Shown piece by piece: positions 13,601 through 28,600 of a stretch of DNA of 64,000 nucleotides (its first letter is position 1; the number at the start of each line of letters is the position of its first letter). Source of the stretch: Petrosia ficiformis (lineage: Eukaryota; Porifera; Demospongiae; Haplosclerida; Petrosiidae); assembly GCA_947044365.1 (NCBI GenBank), contig OX345639.1:6133718-6197717 (forward strand), written 5' to 3'. The notes beneath the pieces are model-generated. The model ran no database searches. It worked only from the letters and a program-made list of their open reading frames with translations, and was not told the DNA's origin. The translations under genes and the position numbers were made by a program.

Positions 13601-16600
13601 GAGCCCACCAGAATGACGCAACTTAACTAAGTATACAACACGTATATGACAGAAGTATATAAATACAAGTCCCGTGGAAAGCAATCATAGGGATGGCCCA
13701 GTGAGTCATAAAAAATGCCTGGGCATTTATATTAGTAAATAGGATACACTATATAATGGACTACAGGAGACTATACAATAGAAACATATAATATGGTTTA
13801 TATAACATATTAATATCTCACAGCAGTTGCTCGTTGTATAATATTATCCCATACTTCATTGGGTAGTGACATGTATTTCTCTATTAGTCTCTTTTGAGCT
13901 ACATCATCCTATAGTAATTCATAAATAGATAGATAGAGAGATGAATGGATGGATTAAATGAAGAGGAAATGAATGAATGGAATCAATGGATGAAGAGAAG
14001 ATAATTGAATACCAAATACAGTATATGTGAATAAAAAGTCACCATATAGTAACAGTAACTACCTTAGTTTTACTGTCAGTATAGTATAGTAATTACTGTT
14101 AAAATTACTGTTGAAGTACTGTAGTGTGGAAATCAAACTACTGAGTAATTACTGTATTGTATGGTGACATTTCATTGACATATACTGTATATACACTATA
14201 CAGGCGAACACATACTGTTTGAGCTGATATCATGTATCCAACAGCTTCATAGAATGTGTGTACTTGATGAGGTTCAAGATCACATATAATGGCTCTGATG
14301 TTGTTCAATATCTCTTCAATAAATGGCATCACTTCTTGAGGCTGAATCTAATAGAGGAGGATTATCAGATGTATATATACACATACGGCTGTATGAAGTA
14401 ATATTTCTTTTACTATTGTATTAATTCAGCAGACTCCACAGAATTATAAACACACATACATGTATAGTATAATGTTCATTTATTAAATATCAAACTGATG
14501 TGATCATGTTTGTAACTTGTAAGATAATTTTTTTTGTTAAAAAACAATGGCACATGTCCCCCTTCTGAAACTGCTGAGTTCAGTACATGTGACTGTATCA
14601 AACTGAGTCAGTAACGGACTTTTGAAGGACATCAAAATATACTTTTAAAGCTAACTAGCGAGTGGACTGATCAACTGAAATTGAAACTAAATTCTATAAG
14701 AAGAGTCGTGTTTCAGGTATGTTGAACAAGTAGGTGTGGCTTCATAAGCAAAAATAATTGACCACATTCCTCATTCTTATTTATAACCAAATTTCTGTAC
14801 AAAACAACTAAATATCAAACATTTGAACATTATCTTCCTCTAAATGATAGGTTTATGTAAACATGGTTGTAAATTCATAAATTATGTACATGTAATACAT
14901 GTATGACATTGTACATACCTGTACAAAATGTCTTCTACATTTCTGTGCTATCTTTATGAATGTATCACATGCCATATCTTGAACTCCTTCATGAGTTTCT
15001 GTACAATATAAATCAGAAAAGATAGTAATTATATAAAGAATTCATGGACACACAAACTGATTTAGACACCGACATAGATACACACAGACTCATAAATAGA
15101 CATGATTCACTAGATACACACAAACTAACACATACACATGTAGACACAGAGATGTACATGTAGATACACACAGACACACTGACCATGCATAAACTCAAAC
15201 AGTTTGTTCACAACAGTTTTCAGGAACTTCCAATGAGCTCTGTAAAATAGAATAAACACTTAATAATGAAAAACATGTAATATATATAGGAGTCAATAGT
15301 CACAAGATTAATACATGCACGATTATATTGCAAGTAATGCATTACGTATTGAAATTTGGCACACAAAAAAGAACAGGAAGGATAATTATATGAAAATGGT
15401 GAAGGTAAAAAGATTGTTGGTCATTCCAAACTAAAGTTATGAACATGTTTAAGGTCAAATTGAATGTGAATGACCTTTATGACATACATGTACATGTACA
15501 TGTACATGTACAATTATCCTCACCTCAGAAATCTTGGATACTGTCCAACAATATACATTATATTAGAAGCAATTATAGCTTTATTATCTTTCCCTCTTTT
15601 CTGTTCACACATACTCAAAAGCTCCTGTGAACGACAAACATATATTTGTATGAAGCAAATATCACAAAAATTCATACATGTACATGTACATGTACAGTAA
15701 TTATATACTTTCACAAAAATATAAAGCTGCAGCATACATGCATTCAAAGCTGCACAATATATGCACATTAGTTACACATACAGTACATATATGTGAAGGG
15801 GCAGTAAAAATTGGACATTATGTGCATCTACTTTTCTGCATATATGCAGTACACACCTGCTCATATTCTACACATATCTGGGTTGTTCAAGAAGTATGTT
15901 ACATTTATATAGTCTCATATGGTATAAGAATTATGTATTATGTTAGGTGTAGTGACATTGTTAGGATTATATAGGATGTTTTTGTTCTTACTCAAGCATG
16001 AAATTATTGTATTCTGTGGTTTGTATAAGAATTATACTATTTTGAATGTGTAATATAGCTACTATACTATCCTTATATGAAGTGATGACCCATATCTGCA
16101 TAGTACTGATTATATATTGACCAAATGGTACAGGAAACCAATGAAATTTGGTAATTATGAAGAGCCATTGTCAAGTTTCTAAGAGACCATATTTCATTGT
16201 TTTCCTTTACAAAATGGAGGAATAATGAACATTTAAAGGTACATGCATATATATTTGTATGTATGTATTTGATCAAAAGTATTTTGTTGGAAAGTGTCCC
16301 TTTCTGGATATTGATAGGTCACATTTAATGGATATCCACTGTTAGTTGCATAAACACTAACCTTTATCACAGTAACAAGAAATCTCTTTTCATCTTCTTC
16401 ATGCATAGCTCCACTGATAGAACCAATGGCCCAACACAACTACAAGTAATAGAAGTAATGAACTTATGAAATGTATAAGTAAACATCTAGTTTGTAACAT
16501 GTAACTACAATCCCGAATGATTGGGTACTGTAATAGATTCATGTTTGTTTTCAACAATGTACATGTAGAATTAATTATATAGCGTGTAGATATACTTACA

Positions 16601-19600
16601 TAGTATAGTGTACAGGATGTGTGTATGTATGATAAGTAGTATTACACATTTCAACCAAACATATCATGATTACTATGATATGGTATCATGACACTGATAG
16701 TTTGTTGGAAATACAAATTGAATGCTTCTACATGCATAATGTGAAGAAATGGCTGTTTGATTGTAGTCAAGAGAAATGGCTGTTTGATTGTAGTCAAGAG
16801 ATGATAAAAGAAATTATTTGCAAATCAAGCTAGCTAGCGTGTAAAATAATGAAACAATATCTACCAAACTGCTTACTCAGTACTCACAAACTATTAATAC
16901 ATCCAAACACAAATATTGCATCACAATATTATATGAATATAATTTGATATGCTGATACACATTACACTACTGAACATGAATAATTAAACGAAACATTCAT
17001 GTGATGTCCATATAAGGTCTTTGATGTGAACTTTAATATCAATAATGCACATAATTATACAGCTGTAATTACATGACAAAACTACAAATACATGTACAAC
17101 TACATGTATAAATACATGACAAATACATGTACAAATACATGTACAAATGCATGTACAAATACATGTACAAATACATGTACAAATATGTATGTACAAATAC
17201 ATGTACAAATGCATGTACAAATGCATGTACAAATGCATGTACAAATGCATGTGCAAATACATGTACAAATAAATATACAAATACATGTACAAATGCATGT
17301 ACAAATAAATATACAAATACATGTACAAATGCATGTACAAATAAATATACAAATACATGTACAAATACATGTACAAATAAATATACAAATGCATGTACAA
17401 ATAAATATACAAATGCATGTACAAATACATGTACAAATAAATGTACAATTACATGTACAATTACATGTACAATTACATGTACAAATGCATGTGCAAATAC
17501 ATGTGCAAATACATGTAACAAATGCATGTACAAATGCATGTACAAATGTACAAATACATGTACAAATACATGTACAAATGCATGTATAAATTACACATGT
17601 ACATGTACATATTCTTACTGTGTTTAGGTTCTTCCATGACCATTCTGAACCATTCACTTGTTTATATAATTTATCAGTCATTAATTGTTCAGTATCTGCA
17701 TAGTCCAAATGAGTAAGATAAACTAAATGAAGGAGGGGTAGATACCAGAGGGAGAGAGGGAGGGAGGGAGAGAGGGAGAGACAGAGAGACAGAGAGACAG
17801 AGAGAGTAGGAGGAGGAAGGAAGAGAGAGACAGACAGAGAGAGAAAAGAGCAGGAGGAGAGAGAGAGAGAGAGAGAGGAAGGGATGGAGGGAGAGAGAGA
17901 GTAGAGAGACCAGAGGAGGAATGGATATAAGAAAGAGAGAAAGGTGGAGAGGTGACCAAAGGGAGATGAATATCAGAGGGAAAAGAGAAGGCATGGATAC
18001 CAAGAGAGAGGAGGAGGAGGTAGATACCGGAGTAGAGGAAGAGAAATGGAAAGACAAAAAGGAGATAAGTTAAACTCATATCACATATGTACATCCAAAG
18101 AAAACTATTCTATAACTTCTATCCACTGGATATCAGTAGGTCTGTAATAAAAACAGTTTTATTCAGTAATTTTCAAACATTCTAATAAAATTGTGATTCC
18201 TATATTGATTAACAAAAACTGAAACTGATGCCAAACAGTGTCTTACTGTACATGTACTTCAGAGAGATACATGTAGTTGGGCAACATTACAGTGTGTAGA
18301 ACCTCTGATACCCACACTCCACACACCATACTAAGGACTCTTGTCTTTGTCTTGATACAATACATTTGTACATGTACATCCCACCTGAGGCAACTCTCAT
18401 TTTTCATTTTTCCATTGCCTCAGGTGTCTTTCTTTCTTTCTATCTACATCTCGGATAACATCATGTATATTAAATGACTTGAATAAAGGACATTTCCACT
18501 TGTATCAAGATGTCATTTATAAAGAGGTTTCATGTTAACTAAAATCTCTCTCATGGTCTTATATAAAGTCTCTCATGATCTTATATAAAGTCTATCGTCT
18601 CTCTCATGATCTTATATAAAGTCTCTCTCATGATCTTATATAAAGTCTATCTCATGGTCTTATATAAAGTTTATCTCATGATATTATATAAAGTCTATCT
18701 CATGGTCTTATATAAAGTCTACCTCATGGTCTTATATAAAGTCCATCTCATGGTCTTATATAAAGACTCTCTCATGGTCTTACCTAAAGTCTCTCTCATG
18801 GTGTTATATAAAGTCTACCTCATGGTCTTACCTAAAGTCTCTCTCATGGTCTTGTACATGCTAATAGCATCAGTGTCTTTCATGTACTCTCTCACTACTT
18901 CTCCTTGATCAGTTTCAACAACTATCACCTCTTCAGGTTTAGCCATACGACTTATCATTACCAGACGTACCTATAATAATAACCAAGTCATTCTAGTAAA
19001 TGATACATATATATGTGTTGTACATGTACATGTATAAATAGTTAGAAAATTCCCTCATCCTCCTACTAGGGTATACAAGAAGGTTCTAGAATAGACATGT
19101 TTTACTTTGATAATTATTTTTTTTATCAATGAGTGTACTCATACATACATGTACATGTTCTATGTACAGTACCTGACTTTATTAACTTTACATACTATGA
19201 TGGAAGTTACACTTTAATAAGTTGATAGTCAACTGTACTTATAAGTAGTACTATAGTACTACTTTGTATTGTAATCATAGTAATGTGTGAATTACCATTA
19301 CGCGATAGCATAGTACTAAGGTGTATTATTGTGTAGTACACGTACATTTGAAGTACAGTGTACTTCAATCACAAAGTACACTGTAGTCAGTGAACTACAG
19401 TGATACTTAATAATGTCAGGTACTGTACTTGTGGTGAAAGGTCTGCATCATAAGTGCATTCATCTGTAGAGGTACAAATGGATATATATGAATATAACCT
19501 TACTTTTGAAAGAATGGGATAATAGAGTTGTCGACGAGGAGGAGGATTCTGTTGAGAAATGAGAAGAGGTGAGTGAGACGAAGAGAATGGATTTTCTCTA

Positions 19601-22600
19601 TATAGACCAGCTGCCAAATGGTTCCAATATTCCAAACATATTTTAAAGATTTCTTTCTCATCTACCATAGATATTAACACCAAATAATGAAGTGCCTAAC
19701 AAAAAAAGGAGATACAATGTAATTAACAATAATGTATTAATGTATAATCGTGTTATCTACTAACAGTACATATAACATTAACAGTATAATAATATAAATA
19801 TTAGAGAGAGACACATGTCCTGGGATTTGAACCCATTAACACCAGATAATGGAGTGCCTAACAAAAAAGGCAATTGTATAATTATATTATCTAATAAAAG
19901 TATATTATTAATATACTTTGAATAGTTATATACAGTAGATTGTATATATTTAGAAATTAAAGAGAGAGACACAAGTCCTGGGATTTGAATTCAGGACCTT
20001 CAGATGCTAGTCAGATGCTCTATCATCTGAGCTACTGGAGCCAGGTTTTGTCCAGAGCGTGTGTCTCTCTCTGTTTAATTTCTAATTATAATATTGCGTA
20101 TTATCTTAAATTGATGATTATTTCTTGTGAGTACAAATATTAGTAATTTGAAAAGTATTAGTAATTTGAAAAGTATTTTTTATGGACTAAAGGGACACCA
20201 TGACCATGACTATGCAAATTATAGTATACAACATAGAAATCAGAAATCCCAAACGTTTTTGTGGAAACTGTCCTGCTATACACAGATCAGTCTAATACTG
20301 TATGTAAATCAGTGAACTACTTGTGTACACTAAGCGTTGAGACTTAATCATATTCATAGCAATAATCATCAACTGAAGATAATACATAACATGCTTAGAG
20401 AGTAACACAAAAAATGGGCCCTGAAATTCAATGTACTACTTGTACCGAGCTGTACTCTACAAGCTATTGATGAGTTGAGTCTTAAAGTGATGGTATAGTG
20501 ACGTTAATGATATTCATAGATCATACATTAATTTTTTTTGTTATTATCAATGTTCAAATTTCTACATATTTTGCTGAAGTTTGTTAGTGAAAATTAGAAG
20601 TATTTGCATGTTGGATTCAAGAGATACGATCATCAGCAAAACCATCCACAAAGGTATACTATTCTCCAGAAATACACAAGAGAAATGACTGAACACTTAC
20701 TACATACCATTACAGTCTAAAAAAACAATGAAGGCTTTTCCATATACATACATGTACATGTACATATACATATATCTGTTTCTGTGCTTTATATGATATA
20801 ATATGTAGTATTATGTAGTATGTACAGAGACTACAAAATTTACTACATAATTATGTAACTTTCTTTACTTGCAAAGTGTTAAAAAGCCATGAAACTGTTG
20901 TAGACATTATTCCTATATGTAATTATACTTGTATACACAGTTTATCATAAAATTGTGATGTTATTACATCATTGCAGAGAAAATTAAATATTAGTTTCGA
21001 TATTATTATGTACATGCATGCACATGTATGAATGTAAAATCATGCTAATAATAAAAGATGCAGTCCAAATCCTGTACATTAACAAACATAATTGGTATGT
21101 ACATGTACGTATATTCAATTACCTCAAGCAATGTGTTCTGCATATCCGACTAAAGTAAAAAAAGAAAAACAACAGTAATATTCACTATTCATACATACAT
21201 GTATATAATTATATGTAAGTACATGTACATGTATGTTCGGACTATAAACACAGATCTCCAGTGAAGCGTCATTACACTATATAAGTATATATTGTACATG
21301 CATACTCAAGTAATTACTCAGGGACACAGGGATTAATGCTAAAAGCCAAAACATGCTAGAGTCCGCTCACATTCACGATGACCTTAAAATTATGATGTGA
21401 TGACTTTATATGTAATATAGTGTATAGTTTAATGTCATAAGGTTAATACATGATTATACTGTAACTCAATAATGAAGCTGAAATGTGACATACACAAAAA
21501 AGAACAGGAAGAATAATTATATGAAAATCGTGCAGGTAAAAAGATTATTGGTCCTTTCAAACTAAAGTTATGAACATGTTTCTGAGGGCAAGGTGAATGT
21601 GAATGACCTTTAGTATGTATTTGTACTTGTACTTAAGTAGTGAGCCCCATGTCTGGGTGAATACAAATGCAGGGGTGTGGAAAAAGTGAGTCAACTGCTG
21701 GACATTTTGGCTTATTTTCAACATTTTTGTCATTGCATACAGCTCACTTTCAATTTACTGTACATTCTTTATCAGACAACGTCCTGCATGACTGGCTGTT
21801 TCCCCACCTCTGTACGAATGACTTTGTTACTGTACTAAATATTCATGTACATTCCATTTTTCAATACCTTTTGTTCAATTAAGAGTCCATGTTCTCTGAG
21901 AAATGTACAAATGAAGAGAGCAAGATTTTGAATAAAACACTGTTCATCATCTAGTCCATTCTTGTATGCTTCTCGAATATTTGTTGACAGGGGAAGAATC
22001 TGATAACAAGAACAAAGGGAAAACAGAACAGGTATATCATAGAGTGGATAATATGTGGTACCCAGTGCTCTTGGAGCACCCAGAGAGCACTGGAAGTGCA
22101 TGCTAGCTTGTCCTCAATTGGGGTTCTGCATCACAAAGATTTAAAATAATAGTACATGTACCATCATTCAAAATTCATGCTAGAAATTATGTAGGCCCAA
22201 ATATACAAGACATTTAATATATGTGACCTAATTCACAAAAAGGGACCTTGTCCTGCAAAATAATTTTGATGAGATGCATGTACTTACCTTCAATCACTTG
22301 TCATTTCGCCATTTTGTATGGGAAATTTGGTATCCAAGAAGCGTAATAATAACTCTTCCTGAATACCAAATTTTATTGATCTCCTGTACAAAATGGCAGA
22401 ATAGCAAGCAATTGATGGCAAGTGTTTGAAAAACACTTTGTGGGATTAGGCCACCTTTGAAGATTAGGTCACATGGATTCTAGTGCTTTCAATGCTACAT
22501 GTATTTACACACTGTACATGTACTGCAAATAGTTAGTACAACTGAAAAATCAATCATATTTCTAACCTGTTTTAATTGTGTCATAACAAGTGTAAACATA

Positions 22601-25600
22601 ATAACAAATTGTTCATTATATTGCTGTTCTTCTGTCTGAATACCAGCTATGTACATATAGAGAGAATATATTTTGTGAATATACAACTATAAACAAGCGC
22701 TTGCATCTTCATGCCTAGTACAGTAATCAATGATTACCATACACTTCCATTGTGGCAAGCAAGGATAATTAGTATTTTTGTAAAAATATTGATAAACAGT
22801 ATTTTATTTAATTAAACAACTGTAATATTGGAATTTGCTCCCTAGATATTCATAATGCTGAGCAATGTAATTACCTACATGTACATGTATACTATACTCT
22901 TCTGATGTTTTAAACACCATTTCAGATACCCATATTAGTTAGTACAGTATAGGAATATACAAGTAGGTGAATCTTAATACTGATGCAACTGACTAAGTGG
23001 TTCTCAAAAAACGTATTTTCATTGTTCAATTTGCAAAGCAGTGCTCTCTCTTTATATTATTCAGCCATTTTAAACTGGAATCATTATGCAGAAAGAATAA
23101 TAAGTGTAATACCGTAATTCGGGAAAATTTCGTACTATAAAAATTCGAAAATTAACGGGTACATGGAAATTAACGGTATTCATAAATAATAACGTACACA
23201 CGCACGAAAATTTATACATACGAAAAATAAAAATTGGAAATATTTTAGAGACGAAATATTCGGTAGTACCAGTGAAACAAATTGTGTTGGAAAGTGGTGA
23301 AATAGCAAGCATTTAGTTTTGCTTTGTGAATTGAATAATGGAAATACTAATTTAAAGCAGATGAAGATATTATCAACTAGCTGTACTGTAATGATGTACA
23401 CTTAAAATCACATATACATATAAATCTAGTATTTTGCGTATATATATAAATATACATACATGTAATAACTAACCAATTTCTGTGAGACACTTTAGAGTCA
23501 AATTTCTGAATGCTGGAACGTTCAGGAACTAAAGAAGAAACGTGCACACATATACATGTACATAGAGAAGTAGCACTACATGTACATGTATATTCATTTA
23601 TTATATATAATTATAATAATATACATGTACATGTACATGTAATATACTTTATAAATAGAACACATGTACATGTAGCAAGCCAAAAAACACTTACATACAT
23701 GTACATGTACATGTATTGAAATGCAAGAATTTGGAGCAAATTCATGGATAACTTTTGATTTCCAAATATGGTAACATCACTTTACAAATACATTTTTTTC
23801 ATGTGCAATCAATTATCATACATTTATATCATATAATTAAGAGTTACCTTGTAAATTAAAGTAGAGATAAGTTTAGTTTCAAAGATATAACCCAACGGAA
23901 TCCAACTAAGAAATTTAAGCAGAGTGCCCAGAGTCTCTGCAATTAACGGAGGACTCTGAGAATTATCCTGAATGAAAATAGATAGTGAAGTTAAATCTGG
24001 AATGCAAACCATACTGCTTTCGATCATTGCTTGTGTTCAATAGTCAAGGCTAGAAATCAAAGCTTTCAAATACACTAATCACTGCTTGAGTTCTATAGTC
24101 AAGGCTGGAAATCAAAGCTTTCAAATACACTAATCACTGCTTGTGTTCAATAGTCAAGGCTGGAAATCAAAGCTTTCAAATACACTAATCACTGCTTGTA
24201 TTCAATAGTCAAGGCTGGAAATCAAAGCTTTCAATTTTCAAATACCCTAATCACTGCTTGTGTTCAATAGTCAAGGCTGGAAATCAAAGCTTTCAAATAC
24301 ACTAATCACTGCTTGTGTTCAATAGTCAAGGCTGGAAATCAAAGCTTTCAAATACACTAATCACTGCTTGTGTTAAATAGTCAAGGCTGGAAATCAAAGC
24401 TTTCAAATACACTAATCACCGCTTGTGTTCAATAGTCAAGGCTGGAAATCAAAGCTTTCAAATACACTAATCACTGCTTGTGTTCAATAGTCAAGGCTGG
24501 AAATCAAAGCTTTCAAATACACTAATCACTGCTTGTGTTCAATAGTCAAGGCTGGAAATCAAAGCTTTTAAATACACTAATCACCGCTTGTGTTCAATAG
24601 TCAAGGCTGGAAATCAAAGCTTTCAAATACACTAATCACTGCTTGTATTCAATAGTCAAGGCTGGAAATCAAAGCTTTTAAATACACTAATCACCGCTTG
24701 TGTTCAATAGTCAAGGCATATAAATGTAAGCAGTGGAAAGGGATGCCCAAGATCAAATGATAAATCAAAAACTAATTTAGAGGAATGTATATGGCATGTA
24801 TCACTAACCATTAATAACACATGTACATATACATACCATAACAAAAGTACACAAACGAAATATTTCTGAAAACTCTCCACACATGACATCTTTGAGATGC
24901 TTAGCCTTCATCTGTGTCATTTGACCACTACTAAAATCAAACACTTCTTCACTATAAGAAAAGAAAATAAACAAATATTCCAGTTTGATACAAGTAGGAT
25001 GTAATATATTATAACAGATGGATGTAAACAGTAACTATGCTAGTTAAAGGTATAGATACTCAAATATTGATTACAACTAATACTATGAGCAACGCAAACA
25101 AACTATAGCTGTTCACATTCACGATGTCTTCAAAATTATGATGTGATGAGTTTATATGTAATATAGTGTATAGTTTAATGTTATAAGGTTAATACATGAT
25201 TATACTGAAACTTAATAATGAAGCGAAATTTGACATACACAAAAAAGAACGGGAAGGGCTATTATATGAAAATGGTGCAGGTAAAAAGAATGTTGGACAT
25301 TCCAAAGTAAAATGAACATTTTCCTGAGGTCATGGTGAACGTAAAGGACCTTTATCATGGAGATCTGTGATACAGCACATGCACGACCGTTCTAATGATT
25401 GCTTTCCATTGTGGTGCAAGAATGCAAATTACATGTATAATTATCATACCTTAGTAGTTTGAGGATCATCATATTATTTTGGCAAAGAGATTTATTGGTC
25501 ATGCTAGCTCCAACAATATCAGTTATAAATGTAGGCCAATTCCGAGGCCATTCATGCTTCACTATCTGAACTAAAATGATGTTTAGTTTGGATAAGTATA

Positions 25601-28600
25601 CTCTCTCACGCTACAGTAGAAAGAGGACAAATATATCATATGAGTTACAAACTTTGCCTGTGCTCAATTTATTTGTGACCCCAAGCCTGACTAATATACT
25701 GCACTGCCTGTTACTTGAATATGTCTTCATAATAAATAAATAAATACCTCAAATACAACTTTCAATCAGGATATTCCTGGTGGATTGATCCAGATCTTTG
25801 ACCTTTTATGGAAGTGCTCAGGTGAGTAGTATACATTCATTAAATGCCAAACAGTGCAGAAGTCAATCCTTATGTAATACACAGTATACGAAGTTGTTTT
25901 TTTTTATGGCCTGTAGAGCGATTCTATCGCTTTCCATGGGGTTTAATATATACATGTTCATGTATAAATATTAAATATATATATATATTTCTCATTAAAG
26001 TCAGTCGTGACTACCGAATACCAGATACCACAAAGCTAGATACATGTACATGTAAATGTATTTTTTTCCATATATTTTGTTTCCCCATATAACATCCAGT
26101 ATCATCTTTGCTTCTTATATTAAAACTGTGTGTCTTATTGAGCTTAACAAATAGAACATTAATTTAAATGGTGTGCTACAGGGTTCTACATTGTATATAA
26201 TTGCTATTGATTGCTATGAAATAGAAGAATGGTGACTACTATAATCACTTCTCAGATAATGTAACCACCTCTCATATAAATACATGTAGGCTAATGAGAC
26301 AAATTAAGTATATACTACATGTACTGGGCAAATGTAAGATAGAATCCGACCACCACTCTAAACCACTGGGGCAGAACAATGATCAACCGTGAACAGCTGA
26401 AGACCTTTGGAATATTTATCAGTAATATTAACTTTATCAAAGCTAACAAAGCACAGTTTCAAACTTTCAATAACATTTTCATCATGAAGTACTAGTGTTG
26501 TATCTATAGTTACAATGTACATGTATATACTAGGTTTTGCCTATACTTTAGATACCACATATTTCACTCATTTTGTCTAGCATATGTGCATGTTCAACAC
26601 TACACTTTAGCACTACTCTAGCCATTTCTGTTAGAAAATGAAACTACTAGAAAAGATGGAAATAGCTCAACAAGTATGAATCTGAGTGTTGCATCAATGT
26701 TTTTCTACAGTAAAATAGTGCTATAAAGTTAAAAAAAACTTGGTCTGTAAAGAATCTGTATCTGCTCTATACTACTTGCCTATACCTATATTTATCTATA
26801 CCTTAGATGTAGGCACTTCTACATTTACCTACATGTACTATAGTCTGTTCACATTTGCGATGTCCTCAAAATTATGATGTGATGACTTTATATGTAACAT
26901 AGTGTATGTTATAAGGTTAATACATGATTATACTGTAACTCAATAATGAAGCAATGGATTGAAATTTGACATACACAAAAAAAAAACAGGAAGGACTATT
27001 ATATTAAAATGGTGGAGGTAAAAAGATTGTTAGACATTCCAAACTAAAGTTATGAACATTTTTCTGAGGTCACGGTGAATGTGAATGACCTTTAGTATAG
27101 GTAGTTAGATGCAACACTATGAAGTACATGTACATGTATTACCTCTGATGATTCAGAATTTGAAGATAGTTTTATTATGAGACCAACAATGTATTTCTTT
27201 ATACCTATATACAAGTAGGAATGAACACAATAGAGAAGAGTATCTATTAACACGTCAATTTGCAAATGTGTGATGTGGTTAAACAGTAAATAGTGTAATT
27301 TTTATATTGAAGAATATTAGTGTACATCATGAATCTATGTCAGCGCAAACCTAGCATATTATATACATTTAGTGAATCTTATGTTGTGATGTAGTTTTGA
27401 GCTTATTGACACGTGAATTAAAAATTCTGAAACTAATAGAAAATTTTGGCTTGCATGCTTTCTTTCGCTAAAACTACAATCAAGAAGGCCTATATATGAC
27501 AAAAGCATTCCTGAAGAGCATATTGCAGATCCCCCTAGCTGCATCAAAAAGAAACCTGATTCCCCCCTCCCTTCCAAGAAATGAAATCATGCTATGCACA
27601 TGAAATATTAAAAACATAACATCAGTAAATCCATATGAAAACAGCATAATTGCTTTTGCAAACTCTCCATTATTTCTGTTTACTACATGTGCATGTACAA
27701 CTGTACATCCACTATAGTTACAGATGTGCTGTGTTTAATTATGATAGATGTATTCTGACTGAATGTTCACTTACAAATTGACTACAAGGAAAAAACTTGT
27801 TTTAGTACAAGGGCCGGGTCAGAGGAGAAATTATAATGTCACAAAATACATACTATATTCTGTTCATATTCACAATGTAATGTATAGTTTAATGTCATAA
27901 GGTTAATACATGACTACACTATAACTCAATAATGAAGCAATTGATTGAAATTTGACATACACAAAAAAAAAAACAACAAAAAACGGGGAAAACTATTATA
28001 TGAAAATGGTGCAGGTAAAAAGATTGTTGGACATTCCAAACTAAAGTTATGAACACTTTTCTGAGGTCTTGGTGAATATGAATGACTTTTACGATAGAAA
28101 AACACAACACAGTATATAAAGATGTACATTATGTGAGTATTACCTTCACACTGATCTCTTGGTAATATCTTCCATTTTGATTTAATTAGGTTTTCTAAGA
28201 TTTGAAGAGCAAAGTACTACAGGAAAAATGTTAAATATTGATGCCATATTAATGCATGTACTGTATATATAATAATATTATATCAGGTCCAATTTTCAGA
28301 AAGGGATGCACTTCCAAAAAATAATTTTGATCCAATGCTTACCTTTAGCTGCTCGCCATTCCGCCATTTTGAACAGGAAGTCAATGAAATTTGGTATCCA
28401 GGAAGAAGTATTATTTACACTTCTCAGATACCAAATTTCATTGACTTTGTGTATAAAATGGTTGAATGGCGAGCGATTAAATGTAAGTGTTTGATCGAAA
28501 TTATTTTGTGGGAAAATGTCCATCTGTAAAAATTAGGTCACATATAATTGCAACTATAAATTGTCATAATGAACTAAAATCGTGCATATACCCATGTACA

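Noticed and set aside
17082..17708. Five overlapping open frames of 154-202 codons
   Set aside because: All are the 12-bp ATGTACAAATAC repeat. Only the last part of one frame (17619-17708) is real XPO1 coding sequence.
19978..20062. Functional tRNA gene (anticodon AGC)
   Set aside because: A and B boxes are present, but the anticodon stem does not pair and the acceptor ends do not match.
24029..24717. CRISPR array or regulatory cluster
   Set aside because: Plain tandem minisatellite with no spacers.
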